The position numbers and the translations under genes are program-made. Shown here in pieces: positions 45,281 to 54,205 of a stretch of 64,000 bases of DNA. Source of the DNA: CAWKMN01 sp963850765 (GTDB lineage: Bacteria > Chloroflexota > Anaerolineae > Aggregatilineales > Aggregatilineaceae); assembly GCA_963850765.1 (NCBI GenBank), contig CAWKMN010000001.1:433102-497101 (forward strand). Reading direction: 5' to 3'. Position 1 is the first letter of the stretch; every line of letters begins with the position of its first letter. The notes below the pieces were generated by a model. That model was given only the letters and a program-made list of their open reading frames with translations, was not told the DNA's origin and did not search any database.

Positions 45281-46693
45281 ATGCCCAGTCAGCCCTCTTT
45301 GACGCCATACCGCTCCGCCGACGTGACCGCGATCCTCGATATTCTGGCCGCGGGCCAGTCGGTCGCCGTGATCGGCCTGAGCAACTTCGGCAAATCCACG
45401 CTGCTGCGCCAGATGGCGCTTCCGCCCGTATCGCAGGCGTATCACGACCGGATCGGGCGGGCGGCGCTGTTTGTGTATATTGACTGCAACCGCATGCTGC
45501 AAATGAGCGCCCAGGGGTTTTACGAGGTCATTCTACGCGCCATCCTCGAACGCCTGGACGACAGCTCCACCGAAAACGCGGCGCTGCACGGCCAGATCGA
45601 GACGTTTTATCAGCGGGTGGTCGATTCGACCAGCGCGTTTGCGATTCCGCTGGCCTTTAACGATGGCGTCATCACGCTGCTGGAAGAGCGCGCCCACCGG
45701 GATCTGATCCTGCTGCTGGATGAATTCGACGCGGTGCTGACCGGGCTGGACGAGCGGGTATTCCTCAACCTGCGCGCGCTGAAGGACAAATACGCCGGGC
45801 GTCTGAATTATGGGATCGCCACGCTCCGCCCGCTGTCCAGCGTGGGCGGCGGGGATGACATGGCCGAGTTCAGCGAGTTGTTCGATGCGCACAAGTATAA
45901 TCTCAAGCCGCTCGACGCGGACGCCGCGAGCGAGTTGGCCGCCGAGATCTTCCGGCAGGCGAATGATCATCTGGATCCCCACGAGCGCGATTTTGTTCTG
46001 GATCAGGCGGGCGGGCATCCGGGCTTGATTCAGGCGGTGTCGCATGTCGTCATCCAGGTTGAGTCGGGCGCGCCGGCCACGTATAGGCAGCAGGCGCTCA
46101 ACGTGGCCGGAGACGTGCTTCAGGATTATGCGCTGGTGCGCGGCGAACTGGCCAAGCTCTGGAAACAACTGCTGCCCGCCGAGCGTGAAGCGGCCATCGC
46201 TGCGGCGACGCGCGGCGTCGAAGCCCTGCCGGACGAGCAGCGCTTTCAACTGCTGTCACGCGGGCTGATCGTCGAGGTGGGGGACAGCGTGCGCCTGTTC
46301 GGGCAGTTGTTTGCCCACTACGCGCGCCGCCAGGGCTTGATCCGGCAGGAAGCGCCGGACGGGGTGCGGATCGATGCGGACGCCGGGACCGTCTGGGTGG
46401 GGGGCGAGATCGCCGAGCCGCTAACCGACCTGGAATACCGGCTGCTGCTGCTGCTCTATGGGCGGATCGGCAAGATCTGCGACAAGTTCCAGATTGTGGA
46501 AACGGTGTGGGGGCAGGAATACCTGGGTGAGGTCGATGATTCGCGCATTGAGAAACTGATCAGCCGGCTGCGCTCCAAACTGGAACCCGATCCCTCGCAG
46601 CCGCGTTTTGTCGCCACGGTGCGCGGGCGCGGCTACCGCCTGAATCCACCCGGCGAACTGCCGCCGTCTGAGGCGCTGCTGCCCGAGTCATGA
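45281..46693 (+). CDS. P-loop NTPase fused to a PhoB-type winged helix
   Basis: Protein of 470 aa. Residues ~15-330 form an NTPase of the MalT/STAND-like ATPase group: Walker A GLSNFGKST near residue 32, Walker B LILLLDEFD near residue 145, and a GGHPGLIQAVSHVV segment typical of these ATPases. Residues ~365-455 form an OmpR/PhoB-like winged helix: EPLTDLEYRLLLLLYGRIGK, DDSRIEKLISRLRSKL and VATVRGRGYRL. It is therefore probably an ATP-dependent transcription factor in which the NTPase replaces a receiver domain. It starts 93 nt after the preceding operon and precedes the large sensor kinase; it could regulate either. Confidence 0.82.
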   Translation: MPSQPSLTPYRSADVTAILDILAAGQSVAVIGLSNFGKSTLLRQMALPPVSQAYHDRIGRAALFVYIDCNRMLQMSAQGFYEVILRAILERLDDSSTENAALHGQIETFYQRVVDSTSAFAIPLAFNDGVITLLEERAHRDLILLLDEFDAVLTGLDERVFLNLRALKDKYAGRLNYGIATLRPLSSVGGGDDMAEFSELFDAHKYNLKPLDADAASELAAEIFRQANDHLDPHERDFVLDQAGGHPGLIQAVSHVVIQVESGAPATYRQQALNVAGDVLQDYALVRGELAKLWKQLLPAEREAAIAAATRGVEALPDEQRFQLLSRGLIVEVGDSVRLFGQLFAHYARRQGLIRQEAPDGVRIDADAGTVWVGGEIAEPLTDLEYRLLLLLYGRIGKICDKFQIVETVWGQEYLGEVDDSRIEKLISRLRSKLEPDPSQPRFVATVRGRGYRLNPPGELPPSEALLPES

Positions 46694-46744
46694 CGGCGTA
46701 GGGCCTTCCAGCCGCTACTCTCGCATTTTCAACAGCGTATTAAA

Positions 46745-46753
46745 TGCTATACT
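46745..46753 (+). promoter_or_regulatory. Extended -10 promoter of the sensor-kinase gene
   Basis: TGCTATACT, identical to the elements at 31526 and 33670, located 17 nt before TTG 46771 and 35 nt before ATG 46789. Confidence 0.5.
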
Positions 46754-46770
46754 TGATGAGATCGCCCTAA

Positions 46771-49413
46771 TTGGTTCAGGCGTCGATAATGGTTTATTGG
46801 CTCGTCATACCCATCAGTTTTTATGCAGCGCTGGCGGCTTATGTGCTTTCCCGCCGGCCGCGTGCCATCTCCAATACCCTCGCCGCGGTCTATACGCTGG
46901 CCTCGGCAGCCGTGACGGCGGCTTATCTCGTTCTGGGGACAACACCCGATCGCGCGCTGGCTGAAGCCGCAGCCTGGATCATCGTGGTCGTATCCGCGCT
47001 GCACCTCGTGCTGCTGCCGCCGCTCATCCTGATCAGCCTGTACTACGAATCCTGGTTCCGTGATCACGTACGCGAACTGCTGGCCGTTAGCATATCAGTT
47101 ACCGTTATCATCACCGTGTTGTATCAGGCAATCAGGCCAGCCGATATCCCGCTGGTCTATCCGGTTGGCGAGCATACCTGGATTCATTGGTCTCTGGGCC
47201 GAATGTTTTCCAACTGGCGGTTAGCCATCACGCAGGTCTTCCTCAGCCAGATCTTCATCGTGCCGATCAGCGCGATTCTGATCCGTAATCGCGTGATGCG
47301 GCTGCAAGAGGCGGTCTCGCTGCTTGCGCTCTCGGTCGGCAGCCGGCTGATCTCCCTGCTGTCACCGCTGGCCGGGGCCGATGCGCTGGTCCCCGTCACG
47401 GCGTTGAATCTCGTGCCGCTGGTGGGCCTGATCGCCGTGCTGGTGCTGCGTTCGTCTCGCAGCATGACCCTGGACGCCCTGATTCAGGGGTCGCTGCATT
47501 CCCACCACGACGCCGTGGTGGTTCTCGACAGCCGCCGCCGCGTGATCTGGCGCAATACGCCGTCGCTGCGCTGGCTTCCCGACGGGGGTGCGAATACGCT
47601 GGCGAACCCCTATCTGCTGGACATCCTGCGCGGAACGCCGCTGCTGCTTCCCGTGCGGCACCTACTCGACAGCGGGCAGACGGTGGCGGAATGCCAGATG
47701 ATGCACGACGGCGAGGAATATATCCTTCAGATCGAACTGCAATACCTGTCCAACCTTCAGACGTTGGCCGGGGCGCAGTTATTGATCCTCCGGGACATTA
47801 CGGCGTCGCGCATGCGGCGCGATCTGCAGGAACGCAGCCGCGAACTGCTGGCGCTCAGCGCGATCAGTGTGGATATTGCTTCGAGCCTGAATCCGGATCA
47901 GGTCATCGGGCGGGCGCTGGAACAGATCGCGCTCATCACGCGGGCGAACGCCCTGGGGGTTTTTCTGTTCGATCCAGGCAATCCGCTGCTGCTCAAACGG
48001 GCGGGGCAGCGAATCCTGGGGGAGAAGATCATCTCCCTGCCAGAAGAGTATCGAATTGACCCCAGTGCGACCGCCAACCCGGTCAATGTGGTGATGCGCT
48101 CGGGCAAGTCATTCAGTCTTTCGGATACCGAGCAAGGCCCCTACGGGCAGCGTATCAAGGATCTGGGCATGCGAGCCGCGGCGCTGGTGCCGCTGCAGGC
48201 AGGCGACCGGGTGATCGGTATGCTGCTGGTCACGTATTTGGAAACGCACGATTTCGACCGGATCGAAACGGCTTTGCTGGAAAGCGTCGCGCGGCAGTTG
48301 GCAGTGGCGATCGATAATGCGCGCCTGCACGTGCAGGAACGCCGCCAGCGCCAGATCGCGGAAGTGCTGCGCGAGGCCGCCAGCCTGCTGGGCAATACCC
48401 CGCAGGATTTGGCGCTTGAGACCCTGTTAGGGCTGCTGCGCGACATCATGGATTATGACCGGGCCTCGGTCCTGCTGGTTGCCGAGCCAGGTAAATTGAG
48501 GGTGGCTGCGTATCAGGGTTTTTCGGCCACCATGGATCAGGCTGAGATCGAGTCAGTCCGTATTGAGATCAACGCCTATGGCTATTTAAAACGCCTGTTT
48601 GATGAACGCACCCCGCAGATTGTGTCGGATACGCACGCGGACGCGATGTGGCAGCCCGGCGCGTTTAGTTACGGCTCCTGGATCGGTGCGCCGCTGATCG
48701 TGCATGATCAGGTCACGGGATGTCTGAGCCTGTCTCACCATGAGCGGGGGCGGTTCAGTGACGACGACCTGCGGATCGCAGCCGCTTTTGCCGCACAGGT
48801 TGCGATCGCCGCCGAGACTACGCGCCTGTTCGAGACTGAGCAGCGCCGCCGCGTCCAGGCCGAACTCATGCAGCAGGCGACACACGATCTCGTTTCCAGC
48901 CCCAATCTCGAAAGTGCGCTGGAAGCCGCGCTGCGCAATCTCGCCACGATGCTCCCCTTTGACCAGGCGCAAATCGGCCTGATCGACGAGAGCAGCCAGA
49001 CATGGTTCTCCCGCGCCGGACTCCCGCCCGTGACAGCGGCGGCGGCGCGTTTCCCCATCCCGATCCAGACCTTCCCCTCTATCCAGAAGGTGATCGAAAC
49101 CCGCCGCCCGCTGCTGGTCGCTGATTCGCGTGACGAGCCGGCATGGGGAGCCCGCCGTTTTGGCATCCAGGAAACCCGTTCGTGGATCGGCGTGCCGCTG
49201 GTCGTGCGCGAGCAGCTTATCGGCATTCTGAATATCGATAGTTTCAGGCCGCACACGTTTAACGAGCACTCGGTGCATATTGCGCAGGTTTTCGCGAACC
49301 AGATCGCGGCGGCGCTGGAAAACTTCCGCTTGTTCACCGAGGCCAGCCGCCAGAACCGCGAGCTGAGCGCCTTGAATACGGTGCTGGCAGCCAGCAATGA
49401 AGCCCTGATTTAA
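46771..49413 (+). CDS. Multi-GAF sensor kinase, N-terminal part (ends at in-frame TAA)
   Basis: Protein of 880 aa (874 if ATG 46789 is used). Six to seven membrane helices (residues ~7-230, starting YWLVIPISFYAALAAYVLS) form a membrane-embedded input region. A PAS-like segment (HDAVVVLDSRRRVIWRNTPSL) and three GAF domains follow, with repeated features such as SWIGAPLIVHDQVTGCLSLSHHERGRFSDDDLRIAAAFA. There is no kinase domain before the stop. The frame continues directly after TAA 49411-49413 with sequence that completes a GAF linker (EDLPAALLNRLLEALGL). The stop thus interrupts what was one kinase. Whether it is genuine or an assembly error cannot be settled from the sequence. Confidence 0.75.
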   Translation: MVQASIMVYWLVIPISFYAALAAYVLSRRPRAISNTLAAVYTLASAAVTAAYLVLGTTPDRALAEAAAWIIVVVSALHLVLLPPLILISLYYESWFRDHVRELLAVSISVTVIITVLYQAIRPADIPLVYPVGEHTWIHWSLGRMFSNWRLAITQVFLSQIFIVPISAILIRNRVMRLQEAVSLLALSVGSRLISLLSPLAGADALVPVTALNLVPLVGLIAVLVLRSSRSMTLDALIQGSLHSHHDAVVVLDSRRRVIWRNTPSLRWLPDGGANTLANPYLLDILRGTPLLLPVRHLLDSGQTVAECQMMHDGEEYILQIELQYLSNLQTLAGAQLLILRDITASRMRRDLQERSRELLALSAISVDIASSLNPDQVIGRALEQIALITRANALGVFLFDPGNPLLLKRAGQRILGEKIISLPEEYRIDPSATANPVNVVMRSGKSFSLSDTEQGPYGQRIKDLGMRAAALVPLQAGDRVIGMLLVTYLETHDFDRIETALLESVARQLAVAIDNARLHVQERRQRQIAEVLREAASLLGNTPQDLALETLLGLLRDIMDYDRASVLLVAEPGKLRVAAYQGFSATMDQAEIESVRIEINAYGYLKRLFDERTPQIVSDTHADAMWQPGAFSYGSWIGAPLIVHDQVTGCLSLSHHERGRFSDDDLRIAAAFAAQVAIAAETTRLFETEQRRRVQAELMQQATHDLVSSPNLESALEAALRNLATMLPFDQAQIGLIDESSQTWFSRAGLPPVTAAAARFPIPIQTFPSIQKVIETRRPLLVADSRDEPAWGARRFGIQETRSWIGVPLVVREQLIGILNIDSFRPHTFNEHSVHIAQVFANQIAAALENFRLFTEASRQNRELSALNTVLAASNEALI

Positions 49414-49446
49414 GAAGATCTCCCGGCGGCGCTGCTCAATCGCCTG

Positions 49447-51900
49447 TTGGAGGCGCTGGGGCTGACCCAGGGGACGATCCACCAGGTCGACAATTTCGCG
49501 CACGAACTGCGCCTGCGGGCAGCGGCAGGGCTGCCGGAAGAAGTCGTGAGCCAGTTGCAGCGGGTGCCCGTGCTGACCACGCTCGCCGAGGCGGCGCTGC
49601 CTCCGGTGACGGCCGGTCAGGTCTATACCTTTTTCAGCGCCCCGCTGTTCTCGCACGGCGTCGAGATCGGCCTGCTGAGCATTCGCCAGCCGGACGGCGT
49701 CCCCATTATCGCCGATCTGAAGCATCTGCTGGCCAGCATCGGGCAGCAAGTTGGCGTCGTGATGGACAACGCCATGCTGTTTGAAGAGACCAACCGGCGC
49801 GCCGCGTTGGCTACCGACCTGGGCCGGCTCAGCCTGGCGATTGGCGCGCTGCTGGACCGTGATGCCGTGCTGGACCTGCTGTGCCGCGAGAGCATCGGTA
49901 TTTTTGACGTGCAAGGCGCGTATATCTGGCTGATTGAGAACCAGCAGTTAGTCGGCAAGGTCGCCTATGGTGCGGGGGCGGACCGGTTCGCCGGATACAG
50001 TATCAACCTGGACGACACCTCTCTGCTGCCGGCTCGAGTGATTCAGGAGTGGCGTCCACGTTATATCAATCATATTGCGGACAGCCGTGCCGTGCCGCCC
50101 GATCTGATGCAGATGACTCGCGCTCAATCGGTGCTGGCGGTCCCGCTGCTGATGGCCCATATCCCGATTGGCACCCTGATGCTGGTCAGCACCGAGGACG
50201 CCGCGGCTTTTGCTGACTGGCTGGCGGATCAGGTTGGGCTGCTGGGGGTGCAGGCTGCCCTGGCGATCCAGAATGCGACGCTGTTTGACGAAGTCCGCCG
50301 CCGCCTGGATCAGCTCCGGCTGGTGAATGAGACCGGCCGTTATGCTACCGCGATCCTCAACCCGCAAGACCTGATCGAAGGGGTTGCCCGCAAGCTGTCC
50401 GCCACTCTGGGCTACGACATGATCAGTCTGGTTCTGGCCGAGGATGGTCAATTGTCGGTCCGAACTATTTTTATGAACGACGAACTGCTTCCAGCCGAGG
50501 CGCAGCCCGAACTGGCTGAGGCGCTCAAGCGATTGGCGCGCCAGTCGATTGAACGCGCCGAGCCCGTCCTGGTCAGTCAGCAGGGCGAGGACGGACAGAT
50601 GATGGGCGCGCAGGCCGCTTACTCCGCGCTGGCTGTGCCGCTCATCGTGGCGGAACAGGTGACCGGCGTGCTGCTGGTGCTGCGCGAGCGGCCGAAGAGC
50701 ATCACCACGGAAGACCTCGACGTATTAGAGGCGCTGGCGGCGCAGTTGGCGATCTCGTTTCAGAATGCGCATCTGTTCGAAACGGTACACCAGCAGGCGC
50801 TGGACCTGGAACAGCGTGTCGTGCAGCGCACGGCCGAGATCCACCAGCAGCAAGAGCGGACCGAAGCCATTTTGCGCTCGGTGGCGGATGCCGTGATCGT
50901 GTTTGATCTGACGGGGCGTGTCATTATGACCAACCCGGTAGCGCGCACGCTGTACGATCAGTATGACCTGGATATGGACCTGGGACGGCGGGTAGAGGCG
51001 CTTGTCGCGCGGGTGCTCGATGCCGGCGACAACGTGGGGGATGCCACGGAGATTATCGAAGTCGGGTCGGTGACGGTCCAGGCAAAGGCCGCGCGCGTGG
51101 TGGAAGGCGAAGAGGTTCTGGGGTCGGTCGTGGTGCTGCGCGACATCTCGCGCTTGCAGGAACTCGATCGGATGAAGGACCAGTTTGTTTCGAATGTCTC
51201 GCATGAACTGCGCACCCCGCTGGCGAATTTGAAGCTTTATCTGTCGCTGCTCGAGCAGGGCCGGCCCGAACGCCGGGCCAGTTATTATGAGGTCATGTCG
51301 CGCGAAATCCAGCGTTTGACACGGCTGATCAACGATCTGCTGCAGCTTTCGCGGCTGGCCAGCGAGCAGCGCGCCGAGCGCCCCCGTATCCGCGAGCGGG
51401 TGAACCTGCAAACCCTGATCGGCACCGTGATTCAGGACAATACCGCCTGGGCCGAGAGCGAACACAAAGAACTGGTGGCCGACTATCCGGCCCGACCGCT
51501 GCCCGAAACGGTGGGCGATCCCGACCAGATTGTGCGCGCGCTGACGAATCTCGTGAGCAACGCGATCAGCTACACCTCGGAAGGTGGCTGTATTACCGTG
51601 CGCAGCCAGGTCTGCCCGGTGGGGCAAACAAAACCGGAATGGGTTATTATTGAGGTGATCGATACGGGTATTGGCATTCCGGCCGTCGAGCTGGCATCGA
51701 TTTTTGACCGGTTTTATCGCGGTTCAAATGTGAGTCCCACCATTCCAGGCACAGGTTTAGGGTTAGCAATTATCCGAGATATTGTTCGATTGCACGGTGG
51801 TACCGTCGAGGTCGAAAGTGAAGTGGGCCGGGGAAGCACCTTTCGCCTCAAGTTTCCTGTGTTAGACTCTGTGAGGGTGGAGACTAAAGCCTATGGGTGA
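49447..51900 (+). CDS. Multi-GAF sensor histidine kinase, C-terminal part
   Basis: Protein of 817 aa in the same frame as the preceding part (11 codons after its stop), without its own ribosome site. It holds three more GAF domains, a PAS domain (TEAILRSVADAVIVFDLTGRVIMTNPVAR), HisKA with the phospho-acceptor His in FVSNVSHELRTPLANLK, and HATPase_c with the N box NLVSNAISYTSEGG, G1 DTGIGIP and G2 GTGLGLAI. The reconstructed full kinase would be about 1,710 aa. Its stop overlaps the start of the REC-kinase hybrid (ATGGGTGA), so the two are translated together and are probably a phosphorelay pair. Confidence 0.85.
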   Translation: MEALGLTQGTIHQVDNFAHELRLRAAAGLPEEVVSQLQRVPVLTTLAEAALPPVTAGQVYTFFSAPLFSHGVEIGLLSIRQPDGVPIIADLKHLLASIGQQVGVVMDNAMLFEETNRRAALATDLGRLSLAIGALLDRDAVLDLLCRESIGIFDVQGAYIWLIENQQLVGKVAYGAGADRFAGYSINLDDTSLLPARVIQEWRPRYINHIADSRAVPPDLMQMTRAQSVLAVPLLMAHIPIGTLMLVSTEDAAAFADWLADQVGLLGVQAALAIQNATLFDEVRRRLDQLRLVNETGRYATAILNPQDLIEGVARKLSATLGYDMISLVLAEDGQLSVRTIFMNDELLPAEAQPELAEALKRLARQSIERAEPVLVSQQGEDGQMMGAQAAYSALAVPLIVAEQVTGVLLVLRERPKSITTEDLDVLEALAAQLAISFQNAHLFETVHQQALDLEQRVVQRTAEIHQQQERTEAILRSVADAVIVFDLTGRVIMTNPVARTLYDQYDLDMDLGRRVEALVARVLDAGDNVGDATEIIEVGSVTVQAKAARVVEGEEVLGSVVVLRDISRLQELDRMKDQFVSNVSHELRTPLANLKLYLSLLEQGRPERRASYYEVMSREIQRLTRLINDLLQLSRLASEQRAERPRIRERVNLQTLIGTVIQDNTAWAESEHKELVADYPARPLPETVGDPDQIVRALTNLVSNAISYTSEGGCITVRSQVCPVGQTKPEWVIIEVIDTGIGIPAVELASIFDRFYRGSNVSPTIPGTGLGLAIIRDIVRLHGGTVEVESEVGRGSTFRLKFPVLDSVRVETKAYG

Positions 51901-53023
51901 CAATGCTAAAATTCTGGTAGTGGAAGACGATACGCATCTCATGGAAGGTATCCGTGATATTCTGGAATTGAACGGGTATGAAGTGCTGACGGCGACGAAC
52001 GGTTGGGTAGGGCTGGAAGTGCTGCAAAAGCAGCCGGCTCCCCCGGATCTGATCGTGTCGGATATTATGATGCCGCGCATGGATGGCTACGATTTTTTCA
52101 ACGAGGTCCGCGCCCGCGAAAACTGGCTGACGATCCCGTTCATTTTCCTGACGGCCAAAGGCGAACGCGACGACATCTTCCGGGGCAAGAGCATGGGGGC
52201 CGAAGATTACGTCGTCAAGCCGTTTGATGCGGATGAACTGCTGGTCGCCGTCGATTCCCGCCTGAAGCGCCACCGTGAGTTGAACCAGCGCCGCGAGCAT
52301 GAAGTCTCCAGCATCAAGCACAAGATTATGAACATGCTCAACCACGAATTCCGCACGCCGCTCACCTATGTGGTCGCCTATGCCGATATGCTGCGCCGCG
52401 ACGCCGACGACCTGGGGGCCGACGATATGCGCCTGTTCCTGCGCGGCGTCAACGCCGGGGCGAACCGCCTGCGCCGGCTGGTCGAGAATTTTATCCTGCT
52501 GGTCGAGCTGGAGACGGGCGAAGCACCGCGTACCTATGAGTGGCGGAGGGTTCCGTTTGGCAGCTATGCCGACCTGCTGCGGACCATCCGCGAAAAGTAC
52601 GCCGATCAGGCCGAGGAAAAGCAGACCACCGTACAGATCGCCGTGGCGGACGACCTGCCGCCCATCGAAGCGGATGTCGAATACCTGACGGCCGCCGTCG
52701 AGTGTCTGGTCGAAAACGCGATCAAATTCACCGACAGGCCGGGGCGCGAGGTGGTTCTGCATGCCTACCAGGACGGCGATTGTCTGTGCCTGGCGGTAAG
52801 CGACCAGGGGCGCGGCATCCCTTCGCACGAGATCGGCAACATCTTTAAGCCGTTTTACCAGATCGAGCGCGAGCGGTACGAGGATCAGGGAGCCGGGTCC
52901 GGGCTGGCGATCGTCGAAAAGATCGTCGGGCTGCACGGCGGCAGCGTGGTGGCCGAAAGCGTTTTTGGCGAGGGCAGCACGTTTACCCTGCGCATCCCGG
53001 CCGCATGTGATCACACTGACTGA
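51893..53023 (+). CDS. REC-histidine kinase hybrid (receiver first)
   Basis: Protein of 376 aa. The N-terminal receiver (residues ~5-120) has VVEDD, the phospho-acceptor Asp in LIVSDIMMPRMDGYDF, T in FLTAKG and K in VVKPF. It is followed by HisKA (MNMLNHEFRTPLTYVVAY) and HATPase_c (VENAIKFT, DQGRGIP, GAGSGLAIVEKI). The receiver preceding the kinase core suggests that the upstream GAF kinase controls this kinase's activity. No DNA-binding or output domain is present. It overlaps the upstream gene by 8 nt. Confidence 0.9.
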   Translation: MGDNAKILVVEDDTHLMEGIRDILELNGYEVLTATNGWVGLEVLQKQPAPPDLIVSDIMMPRMDGYDFFNEVRARENWLTIPFIFLTAKGERDDIFRGKSMGAEDYVVKPFDADELLVAVDSRLKRHRELNQRREHEVSSIKHKIMNMLNHEFRTPLTYVVAYADMLRRDADDLGADDMRLFLRGVNAGANRLRRLVENFILLVELETGEAPRTYEWRRVPFGSYADLLRTIREKYADQAEEKQTTVQIAVADDLPPIEADVEYLTAAVECLVENAIKFTDRPGREVVLHAYQDGDCLCLAVSDQGRGIPSHEIGNIFKPFYQIERERYEDQGAGSGLAIVEKIVGLHGGSVVAESVFGEGSTFTLRIPAACDHTD

Positions 53024-53197
53024 AGCCGTCCGATCCGTCAGAAAAATGTCAGCCGCACGTCAGCGCCCGCTCGTGTTCTGTGTTACGATACGTTCACCGA
53101 TTGTGGATGACTCCCGGTACGGGCTCCCGGCACGAGCCATCGATAAGCTTTCCGCATCATTAAGGCTCCAATTTTACTCTCAGGAGGATTAGTACCA

Positions 53198-53893
53198 ATG
53201 CCTTCCCTATTGCAGAAAATCAACACCCTGATCTCAGCGAATGTTCACGCCCTGGTCGATTCGGCGCTGGAAGCCAATTCCGTCAAGGTGATGGACGAGT
53301 ACATTCGTCAGGCCGAGCGGAATCTGGACGCGCTGGACGATCAGGCGGCGACGATCGGCGGAACGGTCAAGACCCTCAAGCGCAAATACGAAGAATTCGC
53401 CGCGGCGGCGGAAAAGCTCGACCGCGACATTGATACGCTGCTGATGCGCGGCAAATCGGATCTGGCGACGGCGGCCCAGGCTGAACTCAACCAGAAGCAG
53501 CAGCTTGCCCAGGAATATTATGAGCAGTGGCAGTCGCAGGAGCAGGAATACCGCGGAATGCTGGATGCCAAGCTCAAGCTCGAAGCCAAGCTGACCACGA
53601 TCAAGCAGGAGCGCGAGCATCTGAAGGCGCTGCTGGAACTGGTCGAAGCCAAGGAAATGACCACCAAAGCCGTCAAGAGCCTGGACGATCTGGCCGGGGT
53701 GGGTGACGAGGATGTGCAGCGCCTGGGCGAGCAGATTCGCGCCCGCCTGGATCGCGAAGAAGCCAAGCTCGAGATGGCGAACACCAACCTGCGCGAGCAG
53801 ATCGACGAGGCCATCGGCACGTCGGAGATCGAGCTTCAGCTTGAGGAGCGCCGTCAGCGTCTTGGCCTGGCGGGGGGCGAGAGCGCCAGTTAA
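53198..53893 (+). CDS. pspA: PspA/IM30-family protein
   Basis: Protein of 231 aa, almost wholly alpha-helical coiled coil, matching PspA/IM30/Vipp1. The N-terminal amphipathic helix (LLQKINTLISANVHALVDSAL) is followed by DEYIRQAERNLDAL and long Glu/Lys/Gln-rich helices. These proteins form ESCRT-III-like oligomers on the cytoplasmic membrane under envelope stress. The ATG has an excellent AGGAGG site 12 nt upstream. Its position right behind the two-component pair and before a coiled-coil membrane protein suggests that the set answers membrane stress (inference). Confidence 0.88.
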   Translation: MPSLLQKINTLISANVHALVDSALEANSVKVMDEYIRQAERNLDALDDQAATIGGTVKTLKRKYEEFAAAAEKLDRDIDTLLMRGKSDLATAAQAELNQKQQLAQEYYEQWQSQEQEYRGMLDAKLKLEAKLTTIKQEREHLKALLELVEAKEMTTKAVKSLDDLAGVGDEDVQRLGEQIRARLDREEAKLEMANTNLREQIDEAIGTSEIELQLEERRQRLGLAGGESAS

Positions 53894-53996
53894 GCGACAT
53901 CATCGCGCGAAAAACAGATTGCCACAGCAGGAATGGTGTTGGTGGTTAGTTTCTTGTGGAGCGACTCTCGCTTCAATCGGCAATTTTGCCAGATTA

Positions 53997-54128
53997 GGCC
54001 TCACCCCCTAAACCCCCTCTCCAACCGAGTTAGAGAGGGGGATTGCCGGCGGTTTAACAGACCCGCTCCTAAACAGTCTGCTCTCCCCTCTCTGGCTTGG
54101 CCGGAGAGGGGGTCGGGGGGTGAGGCCT
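53997..54128. repeat. Composite palindromic unit bounded by GGCCTCACCCC
   Basis: GGCCTCACCCCC and GGGGGGTGAGGCC arms surround CCCTCTCCAACCGAGTTAGAGAGGG and CCCTCTCTGGCTTGGCCGGAGAGGG hairpins. Degraded copies of the CACTGATTACT and CTCTGTGGTGAAAT short repeats follow to 54172. The rest of the 312-bp gap between pspA and the next gene has nothing else. Confidence 0.8.
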
Positions 54129-54205
54129 GACTGAAAACTGATCACTGATTACTCCTGTGCTCTCTGTGGTGAAATAATTACCGGCACAATGAGGATTTCA
54201 GCAGC

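Noticed and set aside
43418..45502. 694-codon open frame antisense to the PPC-domain gene
   Set aside because: Arg/Gly-rich, no domain, and it spans an intergenic gap and the start of the next gene.
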